DNA of 64,000 bases from Dysgonamonadaceae bacterium (GTDB taxonomy: Bacteria; Bacteroidota; Bacteroidia; Bacteroidales; Azobacteroidaceae), in NCBI GenBank assembly GCA_031253625.1, contig JAIRVZ010000111.1, forward strand, positions 1-64,000, written 5' to 3'. The translations under genes and the position numbers were made by a program. Below are positions 1-7,221 of the stretch, piece after piece; the stretch's first letter is position 1, and each line of letters starts with the position of its first letter. Under the pieces are notes generated by a model. It was not told the origin of the DNA. It saw nothing but the letters and a program-made list of their open reading frames with translations, and ran no database searches.

Positions 1-168
1 AACATAGGAGTTAAAAATATTGACATAAACGCTACCCTTATGCGTCTTCTTTTTGGTAAAGATATATACCCAGTTATTGATTTTAAATATACTGAATCTG
101 AAAAGCAAGCTATAATCGAAAAAACAAATCAGTTAATTCGAGAAAGCAGAGCAGCTAAAGAAGAATAA
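1..168 (+). CDS. 3' end of an unidentified gene (partial)
   Basis: The reading frame is open from the first base of the window and ends with TAA at 166-168, giving a 55-residue C-terminal fragment. It contains the stretch LLFGKDIYPVIDFKY and ends in a charged helix (ESRAAKEE). I do not recognise the family from this tail. It converges on the nucleoside phosphorylase gene with a gap of only 7 bases, which supports it being a genuine gene end. The start and most of the protein lie outside the window, so no function is proposed. Confidence 0.6.
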   Translation, partial: NIGVKNIDINATLMRLLFGKDIYPVIDFKYTESEKQAIIEKTNQLIRESRAAKEE

Positions 169-175
169 AAACACT

Positions 176-1042
176 CTAAATTCTATCCAATACTTTAGTA
201 ATCAAACCTTCGAACGAACTTTTGTAATCGGTATTCATTTTTCCTGCATAGCGACCGGCAATAATTAAACAAGCAGTCATTGCTTTATGTCCCATCATTA
301 CCGATAATCCTGCCAAAGCAGCACTTTCCATCTCGTAATTGGCAATTTTCAGGCCATCGTATTCAAACGATTCCATTAAATGGTTTTGTTCAGGGTTGGT
401 CAAACTTAAACGAACGTGACGCCCTTGAGGACCATAAAACCCACTTGCAGAACAAGTAATACCTTTAATCATATCAAAACCGATCCTGTCAACAAGGTCT
501 TTATCCGAACATACAAAATAAGGAGCGGCTAAATGAGGATTCCATTGAACATGATTAATGAACTTTTCCGTAATATCAGAATTGGAAACTGATTCTCCTT
601 TTTCATAGAAATAAAGTAATCCGTCCATTCCCATGGTTACTTCCGAAACTACATACGAACCTATCGGACAAAAAGGTTGTAATCCACCAGAAGTGCCGAT
701 ACGAACCATTGTCAGCTGTCTGAAATGCTCATTTACAGTTCTTGTCTGCAAATTGATATTTGCCAAAGCATCTAACTCGTTAACAACTATATCGATATTA
801 TCACAACCGATTCCGTGCGACAAGGCAGTGATTCTTTTTCCTTTGTAAGAGCCTGTTATCGTGCGAAATTCACGACTTTGAAGATCAAATTCAATACTGT
901 CAAAAAAAGCGGCAACAGCAGGAACTCTATCCGGATCGCCCATCATCACAATTTTATCTGCCAGTTGTTCCGGTTTCAAATGTAAATGAAATACCGAACC
1001 GTCTTGGTTTATCGGTAATTCGTCTGGAGGAATGATTCTCAT
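176..1042 (-). CDS. udp: Nucleoside phosphorylase, probably uridine phosphorylase
   Basis: A 288-residue protein of the PNP/UDP phosphorylase family, which splits ribonucleosides with phosphate into base and ribose-1-phosphate in pyrimidine or purine salvage. Visible motifs are GDPDRV near residues 35-40 (phosphate-binding segment), RIGTSGG near 114-120, and NYEMESAAL near 235, the Glu-containing segment that contacts ribose. Length fits the family. Uridine is the commonest substrate for this Bacteroidota subgroup, but purine or other pyrimidine nucleosides cannot be excluded. It lies downstream of the flotillin gene on the same strand, separated by a palindrome at about 1051-1130. Confidence 0.85.
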   Translation of the reverse strand: MRIIPPDELPINQDGSVFHLHLKPEQLADKIVMMGDPDRVPAVAAFFDSIEFDLQSREFRTITGSYKGKRITALSHGIGCDNIDIVVNELDALANINLQTRTVNEHFRQLTMVRIGTSGGLQPFCPIGSYVVSEVTMGMDGLLYFYEKGESVSNSDITEKFINHVQWNPHLAAPYFVCSDKDLVDRIGFDMIKGITCSASGFYGPQGRHVRLSLTNPEQNHLMESFEYDGLKIANYEMESAALAGLSVMMGHKAMTACLIIAGRYAGKMNTDYKSSFEGLITKVLDRI

Positions 1043-1050
1043 GTTTATAG

Positions 1051-1130
1051 GAAGTTAGACGAAGTTACAAGAAGTTAAACGAAGTTACAAGAATTATATT
1101 CGTCTAACTTCGTTTAACTTCCTGTAACCT
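1051..1130. repeat. Palindrome built of 10-bp tandem units (copy 1)
   Basis: The left arm consists of four decamers of the type GAAGTTANAM (GAAGTTAGAC, GAAGTTACAA, GAAGTTAAAC, GAAGTTACAA). The right arm carries the complementary units (CGTCTAACTT, CGTTTAACTT, CCTGTAACCT). The arms can pair over about 28 bp with a few mismatches. It fills the gap between the flotillin and udp genes. A second, longer copy with the same units lies at 18538-18635. Confidence 0.85.
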
Positions 1131-1138
1131 CCAATTAA

Positions 1139-2128
1139 TTAATCTTTCTGCGATTTGGACGAAGAAATAGTCGGTTTAGCGATGCTATCTCTCATATCCG
1201 TATCTGCTTGGATGTTTTTCATTTTATAATAATCCATAATTCCCAAATTTCCGGAACGGAACGCTTCTGCCATGGCTTTGGGGACTTCAGCTTCAGCCTC
1301 GATCACTTTGGCGCGTGCCTCTTGTGCTTTGGCTTTCATTTCTTGCTCGAGTGCCACAGCCATTGCGCGACGTTCTTCGGCTTTTGCTTGCGCGATGTTT
1401 TTATCTGCCTGCGCTTGGTCCATTTGAAGTACAGCACCAATGTTTTTACCTATATCGATGTCGGCAATATCAATGGAAAGAATTTCATAAGCAGTACCAG
1501 CATCCAAACCTTTTTTCAATACCACTTTCGAAATGTTGTCGGGAAACTCAAGTACTTCTTTGTGCGTTTCCGCCATACCAATAGAGGTGATAATCCCCTC
1601 TCCTACGCGGGCAATAACAGTTTCTTCTCCTGCACCACCCACTAATTGTTTGATGTTGGCACGCACCGTAATACGGGCTCTTACCAAAAGTTGAATACCG
1701 TTTTTAGCCACAGCAGCAATTGCCGGTGTGTCAATTACTTTCGGGTTTACTGACATTTGTACGGCTTGAAGTACATCGCGACCTGCCAAGTCAATGGCTG
1801 TAGCCATTTGGAACGACAGTTCCATATTGGCTTTTGCAGCCGATATCAATGCGTTAACCACGCGCATCACGTTTCCGCCTGCCAAATAGTGTGCCTCTAA
1901 CTCATTGCGCGTAATGCTTTTCAATCCTGCTTTGTGAGCATTAATCATTGCATTTGCAATGATGGGAGGTGGCACTTTCCTGAGGCGCATCAAGAACAGC
2001 TGTACCAACGAGATATTTACTCCTGCAGCCTTTGCCTGAATCCACAGAAGAAAGGGCACATAGTAAAAAAAGATACTGAGCAATATAATCGCTCCAATTA
2101 CTAAAACAACTACAAAAATAGGATCCAT
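1139..2128 (-). CDS. floA: Flotillin-like protein FloA
   Basis: A 329-residue protein of the bacterial FloA (YqfA) family. It has an N-terminal membrane segment (residues about 4-27, rich in Val, Ile, Leu), then an SPFH/PHB-type domain, then an Ala/Glu/Lys-rich coiled region from about 235 to 300 ([19 protein letters not shown]). Such proteins form clusters in membrane microdomains and interact with NfeD partners. It follows an NfeD gene by 31 bases, the usual arrangement for this pair. The length matches FloA of other bacteria. No catalytic role is known. Confidence 0.93.
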   Translation of the reverse strand: MDPIFVVVLVIGAIILLSIFFYYVPFLLWIQAKAAGVNISLVQLFLMRLRKVPPPIIANAMINAHKAGLKSITRNELEAHYLAGGNVMRVVNALISAAKANMELSFQMATAIDLAGRDVLQAVQMSVNPKVIDTPAIAAVAKNGIQLLVRARITVRANIKQLVGGAGEETVIARVGEGIITSIGMAETHKEVLEFPDNISKVVLKKGLDAGTAYEILSIDIADIDIGKNIGAVLQMDQAQADKNIAQAKAEERRAMAVALEQEMKAKAQEARAKVIEAEAEVPKAMAEAFRSGNLGIMDYYKMKNIQADTDMRDSIAKPTISSSKSQKD

Positions 2129-2159
2129 ATAAATTTAATTAAGAATTAATAATTTTGAA

Positions 2160-2630
2160 TTATGATTTTTCTTTAACAACTATTTGTGTCGGAAATACTT
2201 TCAACACTACGACTTCGACGTTATCGTCGACAAAACCACCAAGCGTTTTTGCTTCAACCGTCATTTGATTCACTTTTACTTTGCCAATGGGGTTTAATCG
2301 AGATACTGTAATGCCTTCGTCACCTTCTTTTATTTCGAGCATTAGCTTTTCGTCTGCCACTGTCGAATCGATGTCGGTCTTCAATCCGATTTTATTTATT
2401 GTTTTAGATTTTACAAGCCAAAAGAATGTAAATAAAAAAATTAAGATAGATACGACTAAAGCAATATTTCCACCTTCAACTCCTAAATGAGTGTAGGCAT
2501 AGAAAAGTCCTCCTCCGACAAAAAGCGCACCGCCTATGATGGCAATTGTTATACCCGGCAGGAGAAAAATTTCGGCCAAAATAAGAATAATCCCTAAAAT
2601 GAGAAGTACTGTTGTAATAAAAATGTCCAT
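2160..2630 (-). CDS. NfeD family membrane protein
   Basis: A 156-residue protein with about three to four hydrophobic segments in the first 80 residues, including a Gly-rich GGALFVGGGLFYAY stretch, followed by a soluble C-terminal OB-fold-like domain (residues about 95-156, with GDEGITVSRLNPIGKVKV). This is the short NfeD form without the ClpP-like protease domain. It probably assists or anchors the flotillin encoded immediately downstream. It starts 3 bases after the stop codon of the TPR gene, so the three genes are almost certainly cotranscribed. Confidence 0.9.
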   Translation of the reverse strand: MDIFITTVLLILGIILILAEIFLLPGITIAIIGGALFVGGGLFYAYTHLGVEGGNIALVVSILIFLFTFFWLVKSKTINKIGLKTDIDSTVADEKLMLEIKEGDEGITVSRLNPIGKVKVNQMTVEAKTLGGFVDDNVEVVVLKVFPTQIVVKEKS

Positions 2631-2633
2631 CTG

Positions 2634-4043
2634 TTATTGTATTTTGAGGTATTTAATTTCTGTGTTTCGCGTTTTTACGGCTAAGTCATCACGTTGAACA
2701 ACCAATTCTTCCGATTTTTTTTCGTCGGCAAGAATAGATTTCGCCATATTATTCCTTTTCTCAGAACTTCCTTCTGCATATACCTTTCTTTTTTCTTCCA
2801 ATTGATTATTCAATGTTGTCAACAGCTTAGATAAATTCTGATATTGAAGAAAAGACTGTCGGGCAGCAGGACTTTTGAAATCATCCAACTTGTAATATAC
2901 GACATTATCATTTATTATAAATTCAAATTCTCTGGTTATTACTTCCTGATTTTTTTGCTGATTCTCCCTGATTTGCAACAATTTAGATTTATAATCCGCT
3001 CCTTCTTTCCAAGATTGCCTAATAGAAGTTATTTTCGCCCTTTCGATAAGATAATTTTCATCATCCGTTTGGATTGTTATCTTTTCTTTATTGGGAATAA
3101 AAGTATATATAACGACTTTTCCTTCAGGCTGAAAGCGATCAGTTGCAAAATATCCAACATCATTGTATTCGTCAATAGCTAACATATAGTCGTTATACGG
3201 AGAATTAAAAGGCATACCCAACTGTTCCGGTTTAAGGTAAGTTTCAGAATCGGAGTTATAACGTGTTATAAATAAGTCATATCCGCCAATCGAACTTAGC
3301 CCGGTAGAAGCATAATAAATAGTAACACCATCTGATAAAATAAATGGATAGTTATCATCTGCCATTGCATCGGACGACAAATTTAACCGCGTTTCATCTG
3401 ACCAGTCATTCATTAATTTAGTTTGTCCGTATAAACGAAATCGATTCATATCATCAGGCTTAGCATAGTAACGCTTATCTTGCAATTGATTTTCAAAAGC
3501 AGGGAAGCCATTTAATTTGAAAACAGTACCCGATTCTTTACTTAGTATGTTATATTCTTCAAGAAATTTTTCCTTGTCAACAATCACGCTATCAATAAAT
3601 TGAACATCTTCACAATTAGCCAACATACGAGCGGCTGTTTTCGACTTATCTCTTAAATTTTCAACTATTTCAATTTCGTTTGTTTGCTTTTCCTTTCTTA
3701 AAAGAACCAGATATTTATCATAAGCTTCCACCGATTCTTTGAATCTATACAACATAAAATACAATTTTCCCAGCGACCGGAAAGATTCTTTCACATTTTT
3801 GGAGGCGGCAAATTTCAAGTATTTTTCCGATTCATTGAGTCTCCCGGTTTCCAACAAAGAATTTCCATACCATTGATTCAGGGAAACATTATTCGGTGTT
3901 TTTTTTATGACAGTTTCAAAAGCCGGCAAAGCCTTGGCATATTCTCCTTTAGCATATAAAGCCTTGGCCTCTTCCAATGTTTGAGAGAAAGCAGATATAC
4001 AAAAAAGAGTTATAACCAATAGTATCGAGAAACGTTTTGCCAT
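2634..4043 (-). CDS. Secreted TPR protein with PD40-like repeats
   Basis: A 469-residue exported protein. Residues 1-20 form a signal peptide (MAKRFSILLVITLFCISAFS then QTL). TPR repeats follow at about 20-125 (EAKALYAKGEYAKALPAFE; ESVEAYDKYLVLL). A central region at about 225-320 contains WD40-like PD40 signatures (IYYASTGLSSIGGYDLF, YNDVGYFATDR), and the C-terminal 130 residues are charged and probably coiled coil. The TPR plus PD40 combination occurs in Bacteroidota envelope proteins related to PorE/OmpA-type T9SS components, but no OmpA domain is present here. It heads an operon with NfeD and FloA. The exact role is unknown. Confidence 0.75.
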   Translation of the reverse strand: MAKRFSILLVITLFCISAFSQTLEEAKALYAKGEYAKALPAFETVIKKTPNNVSLNQWYGNSLLETGRLNESEKYLKFAASKNVKESFRSLGKLYFMLYRFKESVEAYDKYLVLLRKEKQTNEIEIVENLRDKSKTAARMLANCEDVQFIDSVIVDKEKFLEEYNILSKESGTVFKLNGFPAFENQLQDKRYYAKPDDMNRFRLYGQTKLMNDWSDETRLNLSSDAMADDNYPFILSDGVTIYYASTGLSSIGGYDLFITRYNSDSETYLKPEQLGMPFNSPYNDYMLAIDEYNDVGYFATDRFQPEGKVVIYTFIPNKEKITIQTDDENYLIERAKITSIRQSWKEGADYKSKLLQIRENQQKNQEVITREFEFIINDNVVYYKLDDFKSPAARQSFLQYQNLSKLLTTLNNQLEEKRKVYAEGSSEKRNNMAKSILADEKKSEELVVQRDDLAVKTRNTEIKYLKIQ

Positions 4044-4071
4044 AAAATTTGCACATAATATTTTGCAATTC

Positions 4072-4079
4072 CAAAGATA
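4072..4079 (-). promoter_or_regulatory. -7 promoter element TATCTTTG upstream of the TPR-nfeD-floA operon
   Basis: On the minus strand TATCTTTG matches the Bacteroidota -7 consensus TAnnTTTG, 29 bases before the start codon. A second match, TATATTTG, lies at 4091-4098. Neither has a clear -33 TTG at 19 bp, so which one is used is uncertain. Confidence 0.45.
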
Positions 4080-4132
4080 AGGAGATTTTGCAAATATAAA
4101 ATATTTTACTTTAAAAAATAGGTATATTTTTT

Positions 4133-4450
4133 CTATAAAAACCCTAATTCTAATTTGGCCTCCTCACTCATCATATCCTTGTCCCATTCAGGCTCAAAAA
4201 CCAAATTGACAACAACACTTTTTACATCCTCCACCGATTCGACTTTCATTTTCACATCTTCCATAATGAAATCGGCCATCGGGCAGGCAGGAGCAGTAAG
4301 CGTCATCGTGATTGTTACATTTTTTTCCTCGTCAATATCGATGCCATAAATCAATCCCAAATCATATACATTAACAGGGATTTCGGGGTCATATACTGTT
4401 TTGAGCATTTTGACGATTTGCTCTTCTAATTCTAAAAATTTATTTTCCAT
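4133..4450 (-). CDS. SufT/MIP18-type iron-sulfur assembly protein (DUF59)
   Basis: A 105-residue protein of the MIP18 (DUF59) family. It carries the typical core DPEIPVNVYDLGLIYGI at residues about 21-37 and the cysteine motif TLTAPACPMADFI at about 52-64. These small proteins help in maturation or delivery of Fe-S clusters, as SufT does. The length is normal for a stand-alone DUF59 protein. It is not linked to suf genes here: its neighbours are the TPR operon downstream and an insertion element upstream, so a specific client cannot be named. Confidence 0.85.
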   Translation of the reverse strand: MENKFLELEEQIVKMLKTVYDPEIPVNVYDLGLIYGIDIDEEKNVTITMTLTAPACPMADFIMEDVKMKVESVEDVKSVVVNLVFEPEWDKDMMSEEAKLELGFL

Positions 4451-4539
4451 AAAATAATAGTAATTTATTCCTTTTAATTCACGTTATCTATAATTAGCTG
4501 ATTTTCAATAAGCTATACAAACAGGTAAATTCACAAGAA

Positions 4540-5147
4540 GAATAAACCTGATTTACACCTGATTTTTTAACTAAACAACCTAAGTAACTGCAAAGCATCT
4601 CTCCTTCACTGAACCTGATTACCTGATTTTTTCTGATAAAAATTCAAAAAACGTTTATGTTCTTCTTCGTAACTTTCATTTACATGATGTTCTTTTTGAG
4701 TTTCGATATATTGACACAAATCAGGCACATTTCTTTTTGAAACGGAAAAAGCCGCACAAGATTGTTGCCATTGAAAAAAACCAACGCACAAACGGTTATC
4801 GTTAATAAATTTTTCCGAACTGTCAGATATAATTGTTATCAAAGTTTCATCGTCTATTTGAGGCGCACGAGACAACAAAATATGAACGTGTTCGGGATTT
4901 GCATAAATTTTGTACAACTTGCAACCGTTGTTATTCACAATACCTGTAATGTATTTTTCAATCCTTTGTCTGAATTTTTCAAGAATAATAGGCATTCTGT
5001 TTTGCGTTACCAAAACGTAGTGCATATAAATATTGTGATACTCTATTTTCATTTTTTTAAATCAGGTAATTAGGTTTGTTTTCTATATATATTTCACTGT
5101 TACTTAGGTTGTTTAGTTAAAGAATCAGGTATAAATCAGGTTTATTC
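4540..5147. mobile_element. IS200/IS605-type element with 48-bp inverted ends
   Basis: A 608-bp unit carries a single Y1 transposase gene. Its ends are 48-bp inverted repeats at 4540-4587 and 5100-5147 that differ at only two positions by eye (left end begins GAATAAACCTGATTTA). A second, inner inverted repeat of about 18 bp (AACCTGATTACCTGATTT) lies at 4612-4629, inside the 3' end of the transposase gene, and at about 5060-5078, just upstream of its start. The repeated CCTGATT word recurs throughout both ends. I saw no obvious target duplication. Classical IS200/IS605 elements have short subterminal hairpins rather than long terminal inverted repeats. Confidence 0.8.
4606..5052 (-). CDS. IS200/IS605-family Y1 transposase (TnpA-like)
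   Basis: A 148-residue HUH single-strand transposase. The metal-binding HUH motif is HVHIL at about residues 54-58 (NPEHVHILLS), and the nucleophilic tyrosine lies in YIETQKEHH near residue 119, matching the YI..Q..HH pattern of this family. The length is typical for TnpA. No TnpB/IscB partner gene is present. Its last codons (GNQVQ) are encoded by the inner inverted repeat of the element, so protein end and DNA recognition site overlap. The frame is intact, so it may be active. Confidence 0.9.
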   Translation of the reverse strand: MKIEYHNIYMHYVLVTQNRMPIILEKFRQRIEKYITGIVNNNGCKLYKIYANPEHVHILLSRAPQIDDETLITIISDSSEKFINDNRLCVGFFQWQQSCAAFSVSKRNVPDLCQYIETQKEHHVNESYEEEHKRFLNFYQKKSGNQVQ

Positions 5148-5157
5148 GACAAAAATA

Positions 5158-5340
5158 CTAAATTTCTTCTTTTCTGACTGTAATAAAAGCTGTTGGAATC
5201 CACCAATGATTAACTCCAAAAGATACACTTAGAATTTCATAACCTTCAACGGTTAGTTGTTGTAAAGATTTTTCAACATTTCTTGTTAGCCTGTATGTCG
5301 ACCATGCATTAGAAATTTTAATTACTTTAAATTGTTCCAT
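5158..5340 (-). CDS. Small DUF4177-like hypothetical protein
   Basis: A 60-residue protein with the pattern VEKSLQQLTVEGYEILSVSFG, which resembles the LN.L..EGWELVSV core of DUF4177-type proteins. It lies 10 bases outside the insertion element and is on the same strand. It has no signal peptide or membrane segment. The similarity is from memory of the pattern, and the function of that family is unknown. It is short, but the composition and pattern favour a genuine gene. Confidence 0.55.
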   Translation of the reverse strand: MEQFKVIKISNAWSTYRLTRNVEKSLQQLTVEGYEILSVSFGVNHWWIPTAFITVRKEEI

Positions 5341-5425
5341 ATTATTTTCTTATGAATTGTTATTTTCAAGCTTATGTACAAATTACAGATTGGCTCCAAA
5401 ATTAGGAAAAATTGTTTAAGAATAG

Positions 5426-5433
5426 TACCTTTG
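5426..5433 (+). promoter_or_regulatory. -7 promoter element TACCTTTG of tyrS
   Basis: TACCTTTG is an exact TAnnTTTG match 66 bases before the tyrS start codon. No good -33 TTG is seen at the usual 19-bp spacing. Just downstream, 5451-5474 holds a near-tandem CTATGTGCAC/TATGTGCC/TATGTG stretch in the untranslated leader. Confidence 0.5.
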
Positions 5434-5499
5434 TCGCACTTTTAAAAAATCTATGTGCACTATGTGCCTATGTGTTTCAAAAAAAATTACAATAACAAT

Positions 5500-6792
5500 A
5501 TGAATTTTGTAGAAGAATTAAAATGGCGTGGCATGATCCACGATATGATGCCCGGAACAGAAGAGCAATTTCAAAAAGAGATGACTTCTGCTTATTTAGG
5601 TATCGACCCGACCGCAGACTCCTTGCACATCGGACATTTGGTCGGTGTTATGATGCTTAAGCATTTACAGCGGTCAGGACATCGCCCAATTGCTTTGATA
5701 GGCGGTGCAACCGGCATGATTGGCGACCCTTCGATGAAATCGCAAGAACGTAACCTGCTTGATGAAGAAACATTGCGACACAATCAAAATGCCCTCAAGA
5801 TTCAATTAGCCAAGTTTTTGGATTTTGAGTCTGATTGCCAAAACAAAGCTATTTTGGTCAACAATTACGATTGGATGAAAGATTATTCTTTCCTGAATTT
5901 TATCCGCGATATCGGTAAACATCTTACCGTTAATTATATGATGGCTAAAGATTCCGTAAAAAAACGCTTGAGTTCGGAATCGAATGTGGGTATGTCGTTT
6001 ACAGAGTTTTCATATCAATTACTTCAAGGATATGATTTCCTTTACTTATATAAAGAATACGGCTGCAAATTGCAAATGGGCGGTTCCGACCAATGGGGAA
6101 ATATCACCACCGGCACGGAATTAATCAGAAGAAAAGAAGGCGGAGAAGCTTTTGCTTTGACTTGTCCATTAATCACAAAAGCCGATGGCGGAAAATTCGG
6201 GAAAACCGAATCCGGCAATGTTTGGTTAGACCGTCGTTACACTTCACCTTACAAATTCTATCAATTCTGGTTAAACGTGAGTGATGCCGATGCTGAAAAA
6301 TACATCAAAATATTTACCGTGCTATCCAAAGATGAAATAGACACATTGGTTGAAGAGCAAAAATCCGCACCTCATCTGCGTCCGATTCAAAAGCGTTTAG
6401 CACAGGAAGTTACTATCATGGTTCACTCGAAAGAAGACTATGAAGCGGCAATAGAAGCATCCAATATCCTCTTCGGAAATTCAACATCAGATGCATTGAA
6501 AAAGTTAGATGAAGAAACTTTATTAGCTGTATTTGAAGGCGTTCCACAATTTGAGATTTCAAAAGAAGAAATATCCAAAGGAATCAAAGCAGTAGATTTA
6601 TTTGTCGAGTCGACTGCCGTATTTCCATCCAAAGGAGAAATGCGCAAATTGGTACAAAGTGGCGGTGTAAGCCTCAATAAAGAAAAATTAGAAACTCCCG
6701 ACATGGAAGTCAATGACTCACATCTACTTGGAGGCAAGTACCTGTTAGTGCAAAAAGGTAAGAAGAATTATTTTCTGCTGATTGCGAAATAA
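5500..6792 (+). CDS. tyrS: Tyrosine--tRNA ligase
   Basis: A class I aminoacyl-tRNA synthetase that charges tRNA-Tyr. The HIGH motif appears as SLHIGHLVG near residue 45, the tyrosine-binding segment as [13 protein letters not shown] near 170-182, and the KMSKS-type loop as KFGKTESG near 235. A C-terminal S4 RNA-binding domain covers about residues 365-430. The ATG at 5500 is chosen: the frame is open upstream to a GTG at 5455, but those 15 codons run through the CTATGTG repeat and look non-coding. The 430-residue length fits bacterial TyrS. Confidence 0.97.
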   Translation: MNFVEELKWRGMIHDMMPGTEEQFQKEMTSAYLGIDPTADSLHIGHLVGVMMLKHLQRSGHRPIALIGGATGMIGDPSMKSQERNLLDEETLRHNQNALKIQLAKFLDFESDCQNKAILVNNYDWMKDYSFLNFIRDIGKHLTVNYMMAKDSVKKRLSSESNVGMSFTEFSYQLLQGYDFLYLYKEYGCKLQMGGSDQWGNITTGTELIRRKEGGEAFALTCPLITKADGGKFGKTESGNVWLDRRYTSPYKFYQFWLNVSDADAEKYIKIFTVLSKDEIDTLVEEQKSAPHLRPIQKRLAQEVTIMVHSKEDYEAAIEASNILFGNSTSDALKKLDEETLLAVFEGVPQFEISKEEISKGIKAVDLFVESTAVFPSKGEMRKLVQSGGVSLNKEKLETPDMEVNDSHLLGGKYLLVQKGKKNYFLLIAK

Positions 6793-6807
6793 AAATCTTA
6801 AAAAAGA

Positions 6808-6838
6808 TTTGCAACTTTGCCAAAAAGCAGTACCTTTG
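6808..6838 (+). promoter_or_regulatory. Promoter of tRNA-Gln (TTTG - 19 bp - TACCTTTG)
   Basis: A -33 TTTG at 6808-6811 and a -7 TACCTTTG at 6831-6838 are separated by exactly 19 bp. This is a full match to the Bacteroidota housekeeping promoter. It lies 27 bases upstream of the tRNA 5' end. Confidence 0.8.
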
Positions 6839-6865
6839 CATCGCTTTTCTAAAAAGCAATAGGAT

Positions 6866-6936
6866 TGTCCCATGGTGTAGTGGTAGCACATCTGATTTTG
6901 GTTCAGCCAGCCTAGGTTCGAGTCCTGGTGGGACAA
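6866..6936 (+). tRNA. tRNA-Gln (anticodon TTG)
   Basis: The 7-bp acceptor stem TGTCCCA pairs perfectly with TGGGACA, followed by discriminator A. The anticodon loop is TTTTGGT, giving anticodon TTG (Gln). The T arm is CTAGG-TTCGAGT-CCTGG. The D arm has the usual AGTGGTAGC loop. The anticodon stem has one unpaired or weak position at its base. CCA is not encoded. A strong terminator follows at 6955. Confidence 0.93.
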
Positions 6937-6954
6937 CTCGCAAAAAGAATAAAA

Positions 6955-6990
6955 CGTCTGATTTTCACTGTTGAAAATCAGGCGTTTTTC
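6955..6990 (+). terminator. Rho-independent terminator after tRNA-Gln
   Basis: A 13-bp stem (CGTCTGATTTTCA with TGAAAATCAGGCG, one G-T pair) closes a 4-base loop and is followed by TTTTTC. It lies 18 bases after the tRNA. Confidence 0.85.
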
Positions 6991-7027
6991 TTTGGCGCTA
7001 TTCTCAAAACTTACTAAAATCAGCCAT

Positions 7028-7067
7028 TTAAAAAAGCAAAAGCGTTTACAAATTTCTTCGTAAACGC
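7028..7067 (-). terminator. Rho-independent terminator after tRNA-Arg
   Basis: On the minus strand the stem GCGTTTAC pairs with GTAAACGC across a 10-base loop and is followed by TTTTGCTTTTTT. It ends the transcript of the minus-strand tRNA-Arg. Confidence 0.75.
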
Positions 7068-7082
7068 CCGATTTTCTATTTG

Positions 7083-7156
7083 TGACTCCGAAGGGATTCA
7101 AACCCCTAACCTTCTGATCCGTAGTCAGATGCTCTATTCAGTTGAGCTACGGAGCC
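7083..7156 (-). tRNA. tRNA-Arg (anticodon ACG)
   Basis: Read on the minus strand, acceptor GGCTCCG pairs with CGGAGTC (one G-T pair), followed by discriminator A. The anticodon arm is TCTGA-CTACGGA-TCAGA, giving anticodon ACG, the Arg species whose A34 is normally deaminated to inosine by TadA. The T arm contains GGTTTGAATCC-type bases and the D arm contains AGCTCAACTGAATAGAGC. CCA is not encoded. Confidence 0.95.
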
Positions 7157-7174
7157 ATTGCTATTTTGCGAGTG

Positions 7175-7204
7175 CAAAGGTATACATTTTTTTTTATTAC
7201 ACAA
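7175..7204 (-). promoter_or_regulatory. Promoter of tRNA-Arg (TTG - 19 bp - TACCTTTG)
   Basis: On the minus strand TTG at 7204-7202 and TACCTTTG at 7182-7175 are separated by exactly 19 bp, the same geometry as the tRNA-Gln promoter. The tRNA 5' end lies 18 bases downstream of the -7 element. Confidence 0.8.
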
Positions 7205-7221
7205 TCTTTTTCAATATTTTT

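Noticed and set aside
1208-1645. Long plus-strand open frame opposite floA
   Set aside because: It is a shadow of the highly conserved flotillin coding sequence and has no plausible protein features.
5455-5499. Fifteen extra N-terminal codons for tyrS from a GTG at 5455
   Set aside because: The bases are a CTATGTG tandem repeat in the untranslated leader; the ATG at 5500 gives the normal TyrS start.
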